From Eucalyptus grandis (lineage: Eukaryota > Streptophyta > Magnoliopsida > Myrtales > Myrtaceae): DNA of 64,000 nt. The notes under the pieces are model-generated. The model was not told where the DNA came from. It did no database searches and was given only the letters and a program-made list of their open reading frames with translations. Of the stretch, positions 45,490 through 57,949 are shown piece after piece. The stretch lies in the NCBI RefSeq assembly GCF_016545825.1, contig NC_052614.1, forward strand, positions 35,000,072 through 35,064,071, in the 5' to 3' direction. Position 1 is the stretch's first letter; the number at the start of each line of letters is the position of its first letter. The position numbers were made by a program, and so were the translations under genes.

Positions 45490-48400
45490 TTGTCCCGACC
45501 CGTACTCACTATCTAGGGTCTCGAGCATTAACGATTATTTTCGCGACGTCCCAGACATGTCGCCATCCCTTTTCTTTTTATGTTTTCATTAAGCACATGC
45601 GGAAGCAGAAATGCAACACCCAGAGAACAACAAGCAGTTGGGAAAAGAACCATTTACAAAAATACAATTATATCATTTACATTAACAGGCCCCATTGTCA
45701 CGGGTCATTATATTTACAATCACTACATTTTCTACACTCCAACGATCTAGTAAACCCTAGCTCTTCTAGCAAGACTGCAACTCCAGCAATGGTGAGAGAC
45801 CTCAATGCCTACAATTCTGAAATAATAAGCATGCATACCTCAATATTTACCTACAACATGAGGAACTCACGCTTCACTCAATATTATGCCAGTATAAACA
45901 AAATCCATTCCATAATACAAGTAACACAGGCCTCACTCAATATTATACCAGTATAAAAAAATCTATTCCATAATACAAGGAACACACGCCTCACTCAAAT
46001 GCAAATATAACCAAAATCCATTTCATAATGTTAGGAATTGACGCACATGAGAGTCATTTATTAATAGTTGAAATCCGTCAACTTTTCAGGGAATCGACCC
46101 AGCATACGAACTTAATCATGCAACGTCCCCTAATCGAAGGGTGAGAGCTAGAAGTATTAAAATCCGGTTCTTATCTTTTCTTTTAGTTCAAGAGCCCGAA
46201 GGCATGCCATGCATAAGTGTGTATAATGACTTACCGGAATTGAGACATTGAACATAACGAGTGTGGATGAAGTATTGTGGCTTGATTTACACATTTCAAC
46301 ACCAATCTAGTACCTACCTTGGCTTGGGAACAATATACCTTGATATCGCACCATACATTCAAGGCTCACAAAACCCCTTTTTGGAGCTTGGGCCGTGAAC
46401 TAGAACATGTATTTGTGAAAATAGTTGGAAATAGTTTTGTGAGGAAATACCAAGCTTTCATAAAAACACTTTTCAAATAGGTTGGTATCAAAGTAAAAAC
46501 CAAAGCGTATCAAATAAAGACATGAACTGGGCATCTTTGAAAGCAACTCAAACTGAAGCACGAGCCGAAGCTCATCAAACGAAAATCGAACTCAATCAAG
46601 GAACAAGTTCTAAATTGATACAAGCAACTACAACCAAACCGCAAGCAAGAACATAGTCCCAATGTTTCAATCAAGTACTCGCTACACGGTTAGATGAGCG
46701 TAGCACAGCACCCTAACTAGATATTAGTAAGTTCTACTTACAACACTTCAAGGAATAGCCTAGGTGACCGAACAACATAAAGGCGAGCAAACAAGCAAGA
46801 GGGGTGTGGCCACGAGAAAGAGGGAGAGGGTGGCGATGAGGGTGAGGTCGAGAGAGTGAAGAAGGAAGAGAGGGTGGTGTGGAAATGAGGGGAGGGAATG
46901 CCTCTATTTATAGGCAAACCCCTGATGATGATGTTTGAAAATGGACCTATCATCTTCATATAGTTGGACAATTTAGGTTGAGAAGGTGGCAAGTCTAGTT
47001 CCTAAGGGCAACACTTGCTTATCTTTCCATTAGTCCATCTAGGGACACCTAAGCCAATTTCTAAGCCTCTCTCATTTAATGTTTGGATTTTGAATAATTA
47101 CATGTTCATACTACAAACTTGTTCTCCCAGTTTTTAGGTTATGAGGCATGATGGTCTATTTTTTCAAGGGACACCTCATCTTGGCATTGAAGAACTAAAG
47201 TCAAAAGATATTTAATGCATTATCATCCTAAATCAAGAAAACTCTAGATTAGCTTACGCCTCAAGTTGGGTGTGCAGCACCCTTGCCCTCCAAGTTGGTC
47301 ATGTGACTCTCTTATCCTGGGTTGAAAAACAGTTTCAAGTAATTTCAGAAATTAATGTCATTACCTGATCAAACAGTCTCAAAAAATTATGAAATTTTAA
47401 TATGTTGTAGGGAAGACCTTAATTATCATTTTTCATGAAGGAAGCATAGCCTAACAATTCATCCATTGAACAAATTCAACGGTCGGAAGAGAAAGACCCA
47501 TTTCAAACCCCAAATCTTCATCAAAATTTTAATATTTTGTAAATATGAACGTCATTGAAAACTTTTGTGAAGGAAAAATTTTATAAAAATTCACGAAGGT
47601 AATTCGGTCGCTGTTTTTACTACATCGAACAGATTCCAGATGGTAAATGATTGGGTTTTCGTCCCAAACATTTCACTTTAGAAAAATCTGAAATTTAAAC
47701 ATGTTATAGGCCAAGATGTTTTGAACAACTTTCATGAAGGAAATTTCTCCAAATTTAAAGCTATGTAAAATTGGAAAACGGAGAAGGTCTAGGAATTTCG
47801 AAAACCTAGATAGTCAAAACCTATGAAGGCCAAAGTCTAAGGAGCAGGGGTGGGATCCTACTTGACTTTCAAGATCCCCTGTCATCATTCTTGAAGGCCA
47901 TTAATGAGCTTATGATTCACACTCTCTTAAGTTGAAAGACCATTTTATTGGGTGAGAGTCAATCAAGTCTAACCACGATCAATTACCTTATTTGGTCCAA
48001 GGTTCATGCCTAAGCCATGATTGGAGGAACCGGACACAATCGAACTTAACTGGTGAAACAAATAAGTTCAAACTTTGCTTTTACCATGTAAAGGGCTCGA
48101 AGTTCAATAAAGCAATTTTGGCTTATTGAACTTAATTTGTAGACATTGGTCTAGCAAAAACTGAAGGAATCAGAGCATTTCATGTCCAATTAATCAAACC
48201 AGCCAATCTAGTGCAAGTTTGATGTATTCAATTTGATCCAATTCATTCAAAAAAACAAAATTAATTTGACTATGGACAAAACTAGCCAAACCCCAGGTCA
48301 AGTCAGTTCAACCAGGTCAACTTGGTCCAATCGACATTGATCGTTCAAGGCCAAATGGTCTTCATAGCATTTTTTGGTGAAATTCAGATGGCTAGTGACC

Positions 48401-48640
48401 AATTCCGACTAGCCATTCTCATATGTCCGACAAACCCCCTCTCCTTTGCCTAGAAATTATCAAATGGTAATTACAAAATTGCCTCTAGTGCCATCTCATT
48501 AATCCGTGTCATTTAAAATTTAGCCAATGGGGATAATGCCTTGATCATTAAGGATTCAATCCAAGCCCATCGATTATCCTTAGATCCTAGCCATCCATCT
48601 CGAGATTTAACCAATCCATGTGACATGAAATCCACCAATA
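45490..48640 (-). mobile_element. LTR-like tract of a gypsy element, inverted
   Basis: On the plus strand it begins TGTCCCGACCCGTACTCAC, then GCACATGCGGAAGCAGAAATG, the reversed end shared by several gypsy LTRs. A reversed TATA (TATTTATA) lies at 46905-46912. Short repeats of CCATTCCATAATACAAG(T/G)AA occur at 45910-45980. Reversed copies of the TGAAAGTT/AATTTGAG modules appear at 47385-47760. The block 45840-46420 is shared with 62900-63700. No gag or pol. The right limit is not defined. Confidence 0.5.
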
Positions 48641-49284
48641 GGGAGTTTGCTTAATCAAGAAGCAAATATCCTGAGCCCTTGCATTGATCAAAGGGCCAAA
48701 ATTCAAAGTTAGGGAGTTTAGGCACATAATTCAGAAAATTCTCTCTCCCTCGGGAAAGACACTTTCCCATTACCTTCGGCTGAATTTTGACAAGCCACCT
48801 CAATACCAACGTCCTCCAAGTTGTCCTCGAGTTTATTGCGATCAATGTTGCACCACAATATCATTAAGAGACTGCCGTTCATGTCAAGTTCCTTCTTGGT
48901 CTTCAACTCAAGCTCCACACTGGTGCGTTGCACAAAAGGTTGAAGCCATTTTGTTCCAACTGCCAATGACCTCCATAGGTAATCCCGAGTTTGCAACAAC
49001 ACTTCTCAGCATGCCCACAAAGTTTGCATGGCTAGAATTTGACGAAACAACCACCGGATTTCCTTAAACCTTTTGATTTAGATTGATTGTTCATTGGAGC
49101 TTATTGAGTTGATTTCTCACTCCAATCTTCCTTGATTGATTCCTAATTATGCCGAGCATCCTTGGTTGTTCCATGGTGTCATCAAGGTGAATACAGAGGC
49201 TGAATCGCTCGATTGAGCTTTGTGATGTCCAATATTAAGTTGGTGCATCTTTAACCTAGCTTAGGATATTGGAGGATAAATGAT
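48641..49284. other. Open frame without recognised domain
   Basis: A 127-residue plus-strand frame (48684-49067) has Cys pairs (CPRVYCDQCCTT, RDCRSCQVP) but no family was recognised. The sequence may still belong to the LTR tract on its left. Confidence 0.3.
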
Positions 49285-49742
49285 GAAGCATAAATTTATG
49301 TATCTTTCGCAAATCGTGTGTATATGATAGGAAGTTTATTGGTGATTGATTTGTTGCACCATGAGTCCATTATGGAGATTTGGAGTTTGATGTGTCAATA
49401 AGCTTAATTCATTTAATTAAGTAAATGTTGAAATTAGGAAAAATGTTCAACTAATGAAATAATTTTATCATCTGTGACATTGGTTTAGAAATGTAGAATC
49501 CAAATTTGGAAAATTTGATTTATGTTCGCTAATTTTAATTTCTAGCATTTAGAAAGATGTATGCTTAGTGAATCATGTATAGATATCGATAGGAAGTCGA
49601 TTGGGGTTGATTGTTGCATGATGAGTCAGTCTTTTACGGAAATTTGGAGTTTAATGAGTCAATCAACTTAATTATCTAATTTAGTTAGGTAAATGTCAAA
49701 ATTAGGAAAAATGTTCAACTAATGAAATAATTTTAACTTCTT
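49285..49742. repeat. ~270-bp direct duplication
   Basis: AGGAAGT.(G/T)ATTG, ATGAGTC, AATTTGGAGTTT and AAAATGTTCAACTAATGAAA occur in order at 49329-49465 and again at 49600-49735. The last ~35 bp are identical. Confidence 0.85.
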
Positions 49743-49859
49743 AACCTTCAAATTGATAGGTTGCGTGTAAAAAATATAGTTCATTTTTTATGTGAAAACA
49801 CATAAAATCTCATCTTTTCTTTGATACACACATAAGCTTATGTCCCTTGTTGTTAGATT

Positions 49860-50260
49860 TTAATTCAAGGTTAAGAGACCAGCTAATCGTCCATAATCTC
49901 TTATGCTGTTTTGGACAATCTATTTTGAAATAACCATATCCTTCATAGTTTGAACACTCGGGAAATTTCTTGCCGGCGGTTAAAGTGAATTATTTATCAA
50001 TGTGAGACTTGTAATAGTGTACAAGAGATCCATCCTAGTTGTAGTGAGGAATTTGAACGGAGAGAATGTGCTGTAATATTTTTGAACCAAGAGAAAATTG
50101 AGTGTTGATTTTTGAAATCTCATTCTCGACATTCTTATTTTCAACTTGTTGGTGAGAGTTTCGCCAAAGATATTGTCGGTAGAAGGATCATGAGCCTGTT
50201 TTTTTAAAAGTAGAAATTCTCTTTGAAGAATCATTTAACTGATTTTCTTCCTATTCTGAG
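49860..50260 (-). pseudogene. Gag-like fragment with degenerate CCHC knuckle
   Basis: The minus strand reads GKKFPECSNYEGYGYFKIDC, then PKQHKRLW. The C..(C)EGYGH....DCP arrangement of a retrotransposon knuckle is clear, but the second Cys and the His are both Tyr. The sequence to the right (50000-50260) has many stops. It is more copia-like than gypsy-like in wording; the assignment is weak. Confidence 0.45.
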
Positions 50261-50309
50261 TCCGCCATAAGACAAAGATTGGGCCCTTCTTCATTACTTG
50301 ACTCATAGT

Positions 50310-51325
50310 CGGTGTCACTCCACGTTTCATATCACGTCCCAGTAGCGTCACGTATAAAGCACAAGTGGAAATTACTGTGTCCACCTTTAAGGGTTAGCAT
50401 GGCTAACATGGATATCTTAAGATCTAAACTTTATATCGCAAGGTTACCTGCAATTAGTGCTATCATTTAATATTAGACAATCCAACTCTAATTATAGATA
50501 AAGATCATGAGAAGCTTCATTACTTTCATGTTAACGACATTTGAGCTTACAAAAAACAACCTGGATTATTTACAAGTTTTCGACCTATGCACAATAAGCT
50601 TACATGTGCAAACAAAAGTGTAAGTAAACTGCCCACGTCCATCAAAATGAAGGAGGCCAAACAACTCTCCTTCGTGGTTTATGAACCACGTGACAAACCT
50701 CATCGGAATCATATCTACTCTACTGTTGTCCATCCACAGCATAGCCTTGTACTTGTTAAAGGTCAGCTCGATATTAGGATGATACACATCATGGAAATAA
50801 ACATCAATACATTCTATCACCCCGTAACGAGCAACCTGTGGTACGTCGATACTAACGATCTGAAAAAATAAGGAATGAATAAAATCCCAGTAAAGAAATA
50901 ATAAGACTCTAACCTAGACAATCCATAGCTGCCAAAGAAGACGTGAGAAACATAATCAAATAGTTTAGGATACTAAGACATGATTGTCACAGACATTACT
51001 AAATAAAGATTGACACATCACATGAATACTCACTCCATGCCAAATGCACATGTATACCTCATGCTCTAAATCTATACGATGATGAAATGTAATAACAATA
51101 GGCGAAACTCACACGCCAAGTGGAATTTATATTATAGCGTGTATATCAAGTCCACCATCGATAAGTTTACCCACCGGAACACCGCTGGCCCAATATCTAT
51201 CATGGACATCTCACTCTGAGGCATCCTAGTATCCTTAAATCGAGGCATCCCTGATCACCTACAGGGGCATCTCAGCGTCTCGCTCAACCGAGGCATCCAA
51301 GAACACACGGCATCGTCATCCCATT
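50310..51325 (-). mobile_element. LTR-like tract, inverted, cut by a family A element
   Basis: The reversed end signature (TATCACGTCCCAGTAGCGTC, GCACAAGTGG) is near 50320-50370. Repeated GAGGCATCC words at 51212-51305 mirror the degenerate GGATGCC words at 20340-20560. No coding. Confidence 0.4.
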
Positions 51326-51329
51326 CCCA

Positions 51330-51967
51330 TTCAAGAACACGGAAAGCTAATGGTTCGAGAATGTGGAAGGCCGACGATTAAAGGCATTTAGTTGCCGTGT
51401 TAATTTGCTTTTTATTAAGTTCCTCGCTGTTTTTATTTTTATGTAGTTGAAGAGTCGAACGTTTAAGTGTCTAGGTCATTAAAATTTATTTTTAATATTT
51501 CCTAATGCTGAAATCCTCCTATAAATAGAGGAAACTATCCAATGTTGGGGGGATTCGAATTTCATGAATGAGAATGATGAGATTTGCTCAACTTGAGTGA
51601 ACTTCTTTGGAGAGTGGATAACTCCTCTCGGTTTCTTTATCCTTGGAGCGTAGATCACTCTTTGGTGGTGAGCCAAGAAGCCCTTTATCCTTGGCTGGTG
51701 GAATCTTTAGGCCTTGGTGGTGAGCTTCTCCTATCCCGAAGTGCTTTATCCTTGGCTGGTGGAAGCTTTAGGCCTTGGTGGTGAGCTTCGTAGATCTCTA
51801 TCGTCATCCTCGGTTGGTGGCGTGGCCTTTATACCTTGGGAGGAGATCGTTCTATCTTTTCTTATTCCTCTTTGTTTCTTTACCGTATACACTACTCCAT
51901 ACACTTAACCACAAAAATCCCCTCAAAAAAATCTCGGTTCTTGAATCACTCACCCCATCACGCATCT
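51330..51967 (+). mobile_element. Family A 5' LTR, 5'-truncated
   Basis: Homology starts at TTCAAGAACACGGAAAGCTA, about 300 bp inside a full LTR, and ends CATCACGCATCT just before the primer site. TATA (CTCCTATAAATAGAGG) is at about 51527. Confidence 0.88.
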
Positions 51968-51973
51968 AAATGT

Positions 51974-51987
51974 TGGTATCAGAGCTC
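51974..51987 (+). other. Primer binding site (initiator tRNA-Met)
   Basis: TGGTATCAGAGCTC, six bases after the LTR end, the same spacing as in the minus-strand copy at 9548-9561. Confidence 0.9.
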
Positions 51988-52038
51988 AAGGTTGAACTCA
52001 TTTGAGTGATTCCTTTCTTTCTTTTGTTACAAATTTCT

Positions 52039-53989
52039 TATGGATGAACAAGTTCCTAGAGGCTTGTCTCTGGAGCAAGCGCACAACAAAAGGCGAGATC
52101 GTGCAATCCAAAATCTTCAACAACAAATGGAGCAAGTCCTCAATATTCTAGAGAATCCGGCGAGACAAGGACAACCAGCAAGGCGTCCCAATGAATGAAA
52201 CTGGCGTGACGATTCTGAATTTCGTCAAAATTCTAGTGGTGATTCCGAGTCCACTGGAGACAACCAAATGATTCTGCACTTTAGTGATTCTGAATCTCCA
52301 ATTCGAAGACAAAGACGGAGAGGGAGGCGTAAGGAGGATGAAAGAAACATTAAAGTGGAGGTCCCTGAGTTTGACGGTAATCTTAATCCTGATGACTTTG
52401 TGGATTGGCTACACAAAAACGAACCAATTTTTGACTTCAAATCATATTCGGATGAGAAGAAATGTAAGGTTGTTGTCCTAAAGCTGACCAAATATGCTTC
52501 TCTATGGTGGGAGAATCTAAAGCATCAACGAGCAAGGGAAGGAAAAGGACGAATCAAGTCTTGCCCAAAAACTATAAGCAAGATCTCTTCCTCAAACTGA
52601 ACTCCCTAAGTCAACATGGGATGAGCGTTGAAGATTACATTCGTGAGTTTGAACAACTCAAAATGAGGAGTGAAGTTCCAGAAGTTCCCGGGCAAACCAT
52701 CGCTCATTTCTTTGGCGGCATGAATCGAGAAATTGCTGATATGGTTGAACTTCAACCGTATTGGTCCTTTGAGGATGTATGCAAGTTAGCAATAAAAGTC
52801 GAAAAACAATTGAAGAGCAAGAGGTTTTCCTCCAGAACCTCAACAAAGGCGACATGCTATTTTAAGGGTGCTTCATCAAGCAAGGGCGAGAGTACGTCGA
52901 CAAAAGACAAAGGCAAAGGAAAAAATGCAGAGCCTTCCAAAGAAGTGCAAAAGAAGTTTGAGGGTGATGCAAGGAAATGCTTTAAGTGCCATGGTTTTGG
53001 GCATTTACAAGGAAATTGTCCAAATCGGAGAGTTGTGACTCTTCAAGAAATTGAGGAGATCAATTTGGCACTTCAAGAGGTTGACAATGAAGACCAAAAT
53101 ATTTCCGAATCTGATCGGGAAGAAGTTGTGGAGAAAGCCGATGATGGTGAGCTGTTGATCATCCGAAGAGCATTGCATGGTGAAGTTTCTCCTAATAAAG
53201 AGCAAAGGGAGAATATATTTCACACGCGTTGCACTATTAATGGAAAAGTGTGTTCGTTGATCATCGATGGTGGGAGCTGCACCAATGTTGCTTCGACAAC
53301 TCTTGTCGACAAGCTGAAGCTTCCAACAACGAAACATCGTCAACCATAGAAGCTCCAATGGCTCAATCAAGGGAATGAACTCAAGGTAACCAAACGCGTT
53401 CTTATATCATTTTCGATTGGGAAGAACTATCGAGATGAGGTTGTATGTGATGTGATTCCTATGGAAGCATGCCACTCGTTATTGGGTAGATCGTGGCAAT
53501 TTGATATAAATGCTATGCATGATGGTCGGAACAAAAAGGCATTACTCTTTTACCATTGAGTCCTTCTTCGGTACATAATAATCAACCGGGGGAGGGAAAC
53601 ACTTGTAAAGAAAATATGTTCTTGAGTGAGACACGGGCTGAGAGAAGCATTAGCAAACAAAAGAATGTATTTGCTTTGCTTGTGATCGGGAAAAAGAGTG
53701 CGATAGACTGACTCATAAATCCAAAAATCCCCAGTGCTCCGCTACCAAACAAGCCAGCTTATCGATGCAATCCGGAGGATACAAAGGAGTTGCAAAGACA
53801 AGTCGATGAACTTATCGTCAAAGGATACGTTCGAGAAAGCATGAGTCCTTGTTCTATTCCGGCTCTACTTGTGCCTAAGAAGGATGGTACATATCGCATG
53901 TGTGTTGATAGTCGGGCCATCAACAACATCACCGTTAAGTATAGGTGCCCTATACCTAGACTTGATGATATGCTTGATGAATTATATGG
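52039..53989 (+). pseudogene. Family A gag, protease and partial RT, degraded
   Basis: Gag begins MDEQVPRGLSLEQAHNKRRD at 52039, the only copy here with its N-terminus. A stop (TGA) follows RRPNE at 52196. A deletion near 52561 shifts the frame: about 45 bases between two TCTTG words are missing relative to the 9.0-kb copy. The frame then runs to 53349 with the knuckle CFKCHGFGHLQGNC and protease motif IIDGGSCTNVAS. The segment 53350-53760 has stops and deletions. RT is present only from [13 protein letters not shown] to DDMLDELYG (53790-53987), where it joins an LTR. RNase H and integrase are absent. Confidence 0.88.
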
Positions 53990-54583
53990 AAAGCTAACGG
54001 TTCAAGAATGTTGAAGGCCGACGATTAAAGGCATTTAGTTCCCGTGTTAATTTGCTTTTTATTAAGTTCCTAGCTGTTTTTATTTTTATTTAGCTGAAGA
54101 GTCGAACGTTTAAGTTTCTAGATAATTAAAATTTGTTTTTAATATTTCCTAATGCTGAAATCCTCCTATAAATAGAGGAAACTATCCAATGTAGGGGGGA
54201 TTCGAATTTCATGAATGAGAATGATGAGATTTCCTCAACTTGAGTGAACTCCTTTGGAAAGCGGATAACTCCTTTCGGTTTCTTTATCCTTGGAGCGTAG
54301 ATCACTCCTTGGTGGTGGGCCAAGAAGCCCTTGGTGGTGAGCTTCTCCTATCCCGAAGTGCTTTATCCTTGGCTGGTGGAAGCTTTAGGCCTTGGTGGTG
54401 AGCTTTGTAGATCTCGATCCTGATCCTCGGTTGGTGGCGTGGCCTTTATACCTTGGGAGGAGATCGTTCTATCTTTTCTTATTCCTCTTTGTTTCTTTAC
54501 CGTATACACTACTCCATACACTTAACCACAAAAATCCCTCAAAAAAATCTCGGTTCTTGAATCACTCACCCCATCACGCATCA
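53988..54583 (+). mobile_element. Family A 3' LTR, 5'-truncated
   Basis: It begins GGAAAGCTAACGGTTC directly after RT codons and ends CCCATCACGCATCA. It lacks the same left part as the 5' LTR of this element (within ~15 bp) and also one GGCTGGTGGAATCTTTAGGC block. Confidence 0.88.
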
Positions 54584-54749
54584 GAAATCTTTGACTCATT
54601 TGAAGCACACATTCCACACATCACACCTTTGATTAATATCACATCACAGCATGTGCAAGACCTCGAGAGTACACAATTTCATCAAACGGGACTTAGGCTC
54701 ACACAATACTTCACTCATGTCACACTCATTGCATACACGTCGCCATTGG

Positions 54750-55468
54750 TGATGCGGGAGCTTCCAACGTAGCGCCGTTGACCAACTCAGAACCATCGAT
54801 ACTTATGCAAGCCAATAAAGAAATTGGCCATTATGTGCTTCGATGGATCATTTTGAATGAATAATGTTAATTACTTATCGGTACTTTGTGGTATATTGCC
54901 AACTATCAATGGGAGGCTATTTTATATGTTTGGCATGACTAACTGATGAAGTTTCAGTAGGCTTCTTTTCTAGTCAAGGGAGGAGCACGAATTTTGGGAA
55001 GGCTAAAGGTTCACGAATGCAATTCAAGAATATGGAAAGCTAAAGGTTCAAGAATACGGTTCAAGAATACAAAAAGCAAAAGGTTCAAGAATGCGTAAGG
55101 CCGAAGATTAAAGGCATTTAGTTCCTATGTTAATAAAGACTTTTCTTTAAGTTCCTAGGTGTCTTTATTTTTATGTAGCTCAAGAGTGGAACGTTTAAGT
55201 TCCTAGGTCATTAAAGTATGTCTTTAATATTTTCTAAGGCTAAAATCCTCCTATAAATAGCTGAAAACTATTGAATGTATGAGAGATACGAATTTTATGA
55301 ATACAAATGGTGAGATTTCCTCTACTTGAGTGAACTCCTTCGAAGAGTGGATAACTCCTTTCGGTTTCTTTATCTTTGGAGCGTAGATCACTCCTTGGTG
55401 GTGAGCCAAGAAGCCCTTTATCCTTGGTTGGTGGAATCTTTAGGCCTTGGTTGGTGGAAGCTTTAGAC
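54750..55468 (+). repeat. Family A LTR, 3'-truncated
   Basis: TGATGCGGGAGCTTCCAACG to GGTGGAAGCTTTAGAC, then minus-strand pol sequence of another element begins. TATA-like CTCCTATAAATAGCTG near 55247. Confidence 0.85.
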
Positions 55469-55469
55469 C

Positions 55470-57930
55470 TCACTCATGGAAGAGTTGAGGATACTTATGC
55501 ATGATCTCTTCCTTGCTTTCCCATGTATGGTCTTGTTCCTTAACACTTGTTCTCTTCAATCCAAAATTTGTACATGCTCTTCTACATACCTTATTCTTTC
55601 GTCTATTTCGAGTACCTCAAAGTCTAGCACATGAGGTGGACCCGGTTCATATTTCCTTACATAGACACGTGAAAAACATTGTGTATATTGGACAGCTTTG
55701 GTGGTAAGGCTATTCCATATGCCAATTCCCCAATCCTTGTTAATACTTCAAAAGGACCTATGAACCTTGGGCTCCATTTTCCTTTCTTTCCAAACCTCAA
55801 CACATTCTTTAGAAATACATGACCCCTACCTCGAATTCCAAAGGCCTATGGCGTTTGTCTGTATAGCTGTTTTGCCGACTTTGAGCCATCCTGAGTCATT
55901 CTAAAGTAATTTGAACTAATTCTAGCCCTGTCAACTTTGGTCCTCCAACTTCATTCCAGCAAATACTTTCTTGGAAGGTATTGTTGTAAGCAAATTCCAC
56001 TAGGGGCAATTTCTCATTCCAAATTCCTTTGAAATGAATGACGCCGGCTCGTAGCATGTCTTCTAATGTTTGTACAGTCCTCTCTAATTGTCTATCCGTT
56101 TGGGGATGAAAAGCTGTACTTTCTTGGACTTTGGTCCCTAAGGCAACTTCAAGATTCTTCCAAAAGTTGAACGTGAATCGCGGGTCTCGATCTGATGTTA
56201 TGGTTACAGGGAAACCATGCAGCCGTACTATTTGCTTAACATACAATGTGGCATACTTCTCTAGTGAATAGTCTATCCTTATAGCTAAAAAGTAAGTTGA
56301 TTTCGTTAACCAGTCTACTGTTAACCAAATTGAGTCAAGCCCACTTGAAGTCCTTGGTAACCTTTGTACAAAGTCCATGGTTACATGTTCCCCATTTCCA
56401 TTGTGGAATCTCTAATGGCTATAACAATCTTGTAGGTTTTCGATGTTCAGCTTTCACTTGTTGACACGTCAAGCATCTTGAAACATATTTATCAATATCA
56501 GTCTTCATCCCATTCCACCAAAAATATTCATGAAGAGTTCTGTACATCTTTGTAATTCCTAGGTAGATGGTATAACTACTACGATGAGCTTCAGTTAGAA
56601 TCTCCCTGTTGATCTCATCGTTATTAGGCACACAGACTTCAAAATCCTGCCTCTTTCCTTTTGAGGCTTCATCTCAAATTTTCAATACTTCAGGGTGTGA
56701 CTGCTGTAAAGTCTTAACTTGCTGTATAACTTTAGTTTCGATTCTAAGCGTAGCTATTTATACCAACAGACTCACTCACCTCCATCTTGAACTCAGAATT
56801 GGAAACCGCTTCCGGAAAGTTCCATTCCGTAACCATTATATTAGCCATCTTCATTGCCGAATTCCGACTAAGTGCATCCGCCACTTTCTTGGCTTTTCCT
56901 GGGTGATACAGAATTTCACATGATAGTCCTTAAGCAATTCCATCCATCGCCTTTGCCTCATATTCACTTCCTTTTGGGAGAATAGGTACTTCAAACTCTT
57001 GTGGTCTGTATAAATCACAAACCACTCTCCATATAGATAATGCCTCCAAATCTTTAAAGCAAAAATAATGGCAGCCAATTCTAAATCTTGAGTAGGGTAA
57101 TTCAATCCATATGGTTTCAGTTGTCTCGATGCATATGCAATAACTTTTCCGTGTTGCAATAGAACACAACCCAATCCCTTATGGGATTATACATCGCTAT
57201 ACATTACAAAACCTCAAGATCCTAAGGGTTTTGTTAACATAGGCACCGTCGTTAACCTTTTTTTGATTTCTTTGAAATTTGCTCACATTCCTCAGACCAA
57301 TCGAAATTTGAATTCTTCTGAGTGAGTTGCGATAACGATCCTTCAATTCGAGAGAATCCTTCCACAAATCTTCGATAATATCTAGCCAAACCTAGAGTTC
57401 TTCTTCCACCATCGAAGGTCTAGGCCAGTTTATTGCAGCCTCGGCTTGAACTGGGTCTACCAATATCCCTTCACCGGTCACCACATGTCCTTTAATGGTT
57501 TGCAGTATAATCCTTAAGTGCTCTTCATGATCGCTTTGTCCTTTTGAATACACTAGAATATTGTCGATAAAGACTATCACAAACTAGTCTAGAAAAGGCT
57601 TGTTAGTCCAAATGGCATAACCAAGAATTCATAGTGTTCATATTGACTTCGAAAAGCGGTTTTACGAATATGCTTTTTCCATACCCGTAATTGATGATAT
57701 CATGACCTTAGATCAATTTTCGAGAAAACCGATGCTCCTTGCAATTGATCAAATAGATCATCGATCATTGGTAACAGATATTAATCAATACAAATAATGA
57801 TCCACCTTTCTTTCTAACAAATAACACTCGTGCACCCCATGGTCGTTTGAACCTTGAATTGCTTTAATTCTGTCAACGCCATCTTATATGGGGCTTTTGA
57901 TATTGGTTCCGTACTAGCTGTCGTTTTGCA
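55470..57930 (-). pseudogene. Tekay-like chromovirus pol (RT to chromodomain), degraded
   Basis: Read from high to low. RT is broken up at 57580-57930 (GARVLFVRKKGG), with the catalytic box as FIDNILVYS, second Asp changed to Asn. RNase [45 protein letters not shown] finger: HRSSYTIYLG...CLTCQQVKAEHRKPTRLL. The integrase core keeps its triad region (VDWLTK, TSDRDPRF, QLERTVQTLEDML) but lacks ~20 codons before CWNEVGGPKLTG. The chromodomain (YVEEHVQILD, stop, REQVLRNK) jumps to HTWESKEEIMHKYPQLF in another frame. Similar to the remnant at 15245 but not a close copy. No LTR adjoins; a family A LTR fragment abuts its 3' end. Confidence 0.87.
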
Positions 57931-57949
57931 AGATAAGAATTCTTAAATC

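Noticed and set aside
48684..49067. 127-residue Cys-containing frame as a gene
   Set aside because: No recognised fold, spacing of Cys pairs fits no known finger, and it adjoins an LTR tract.
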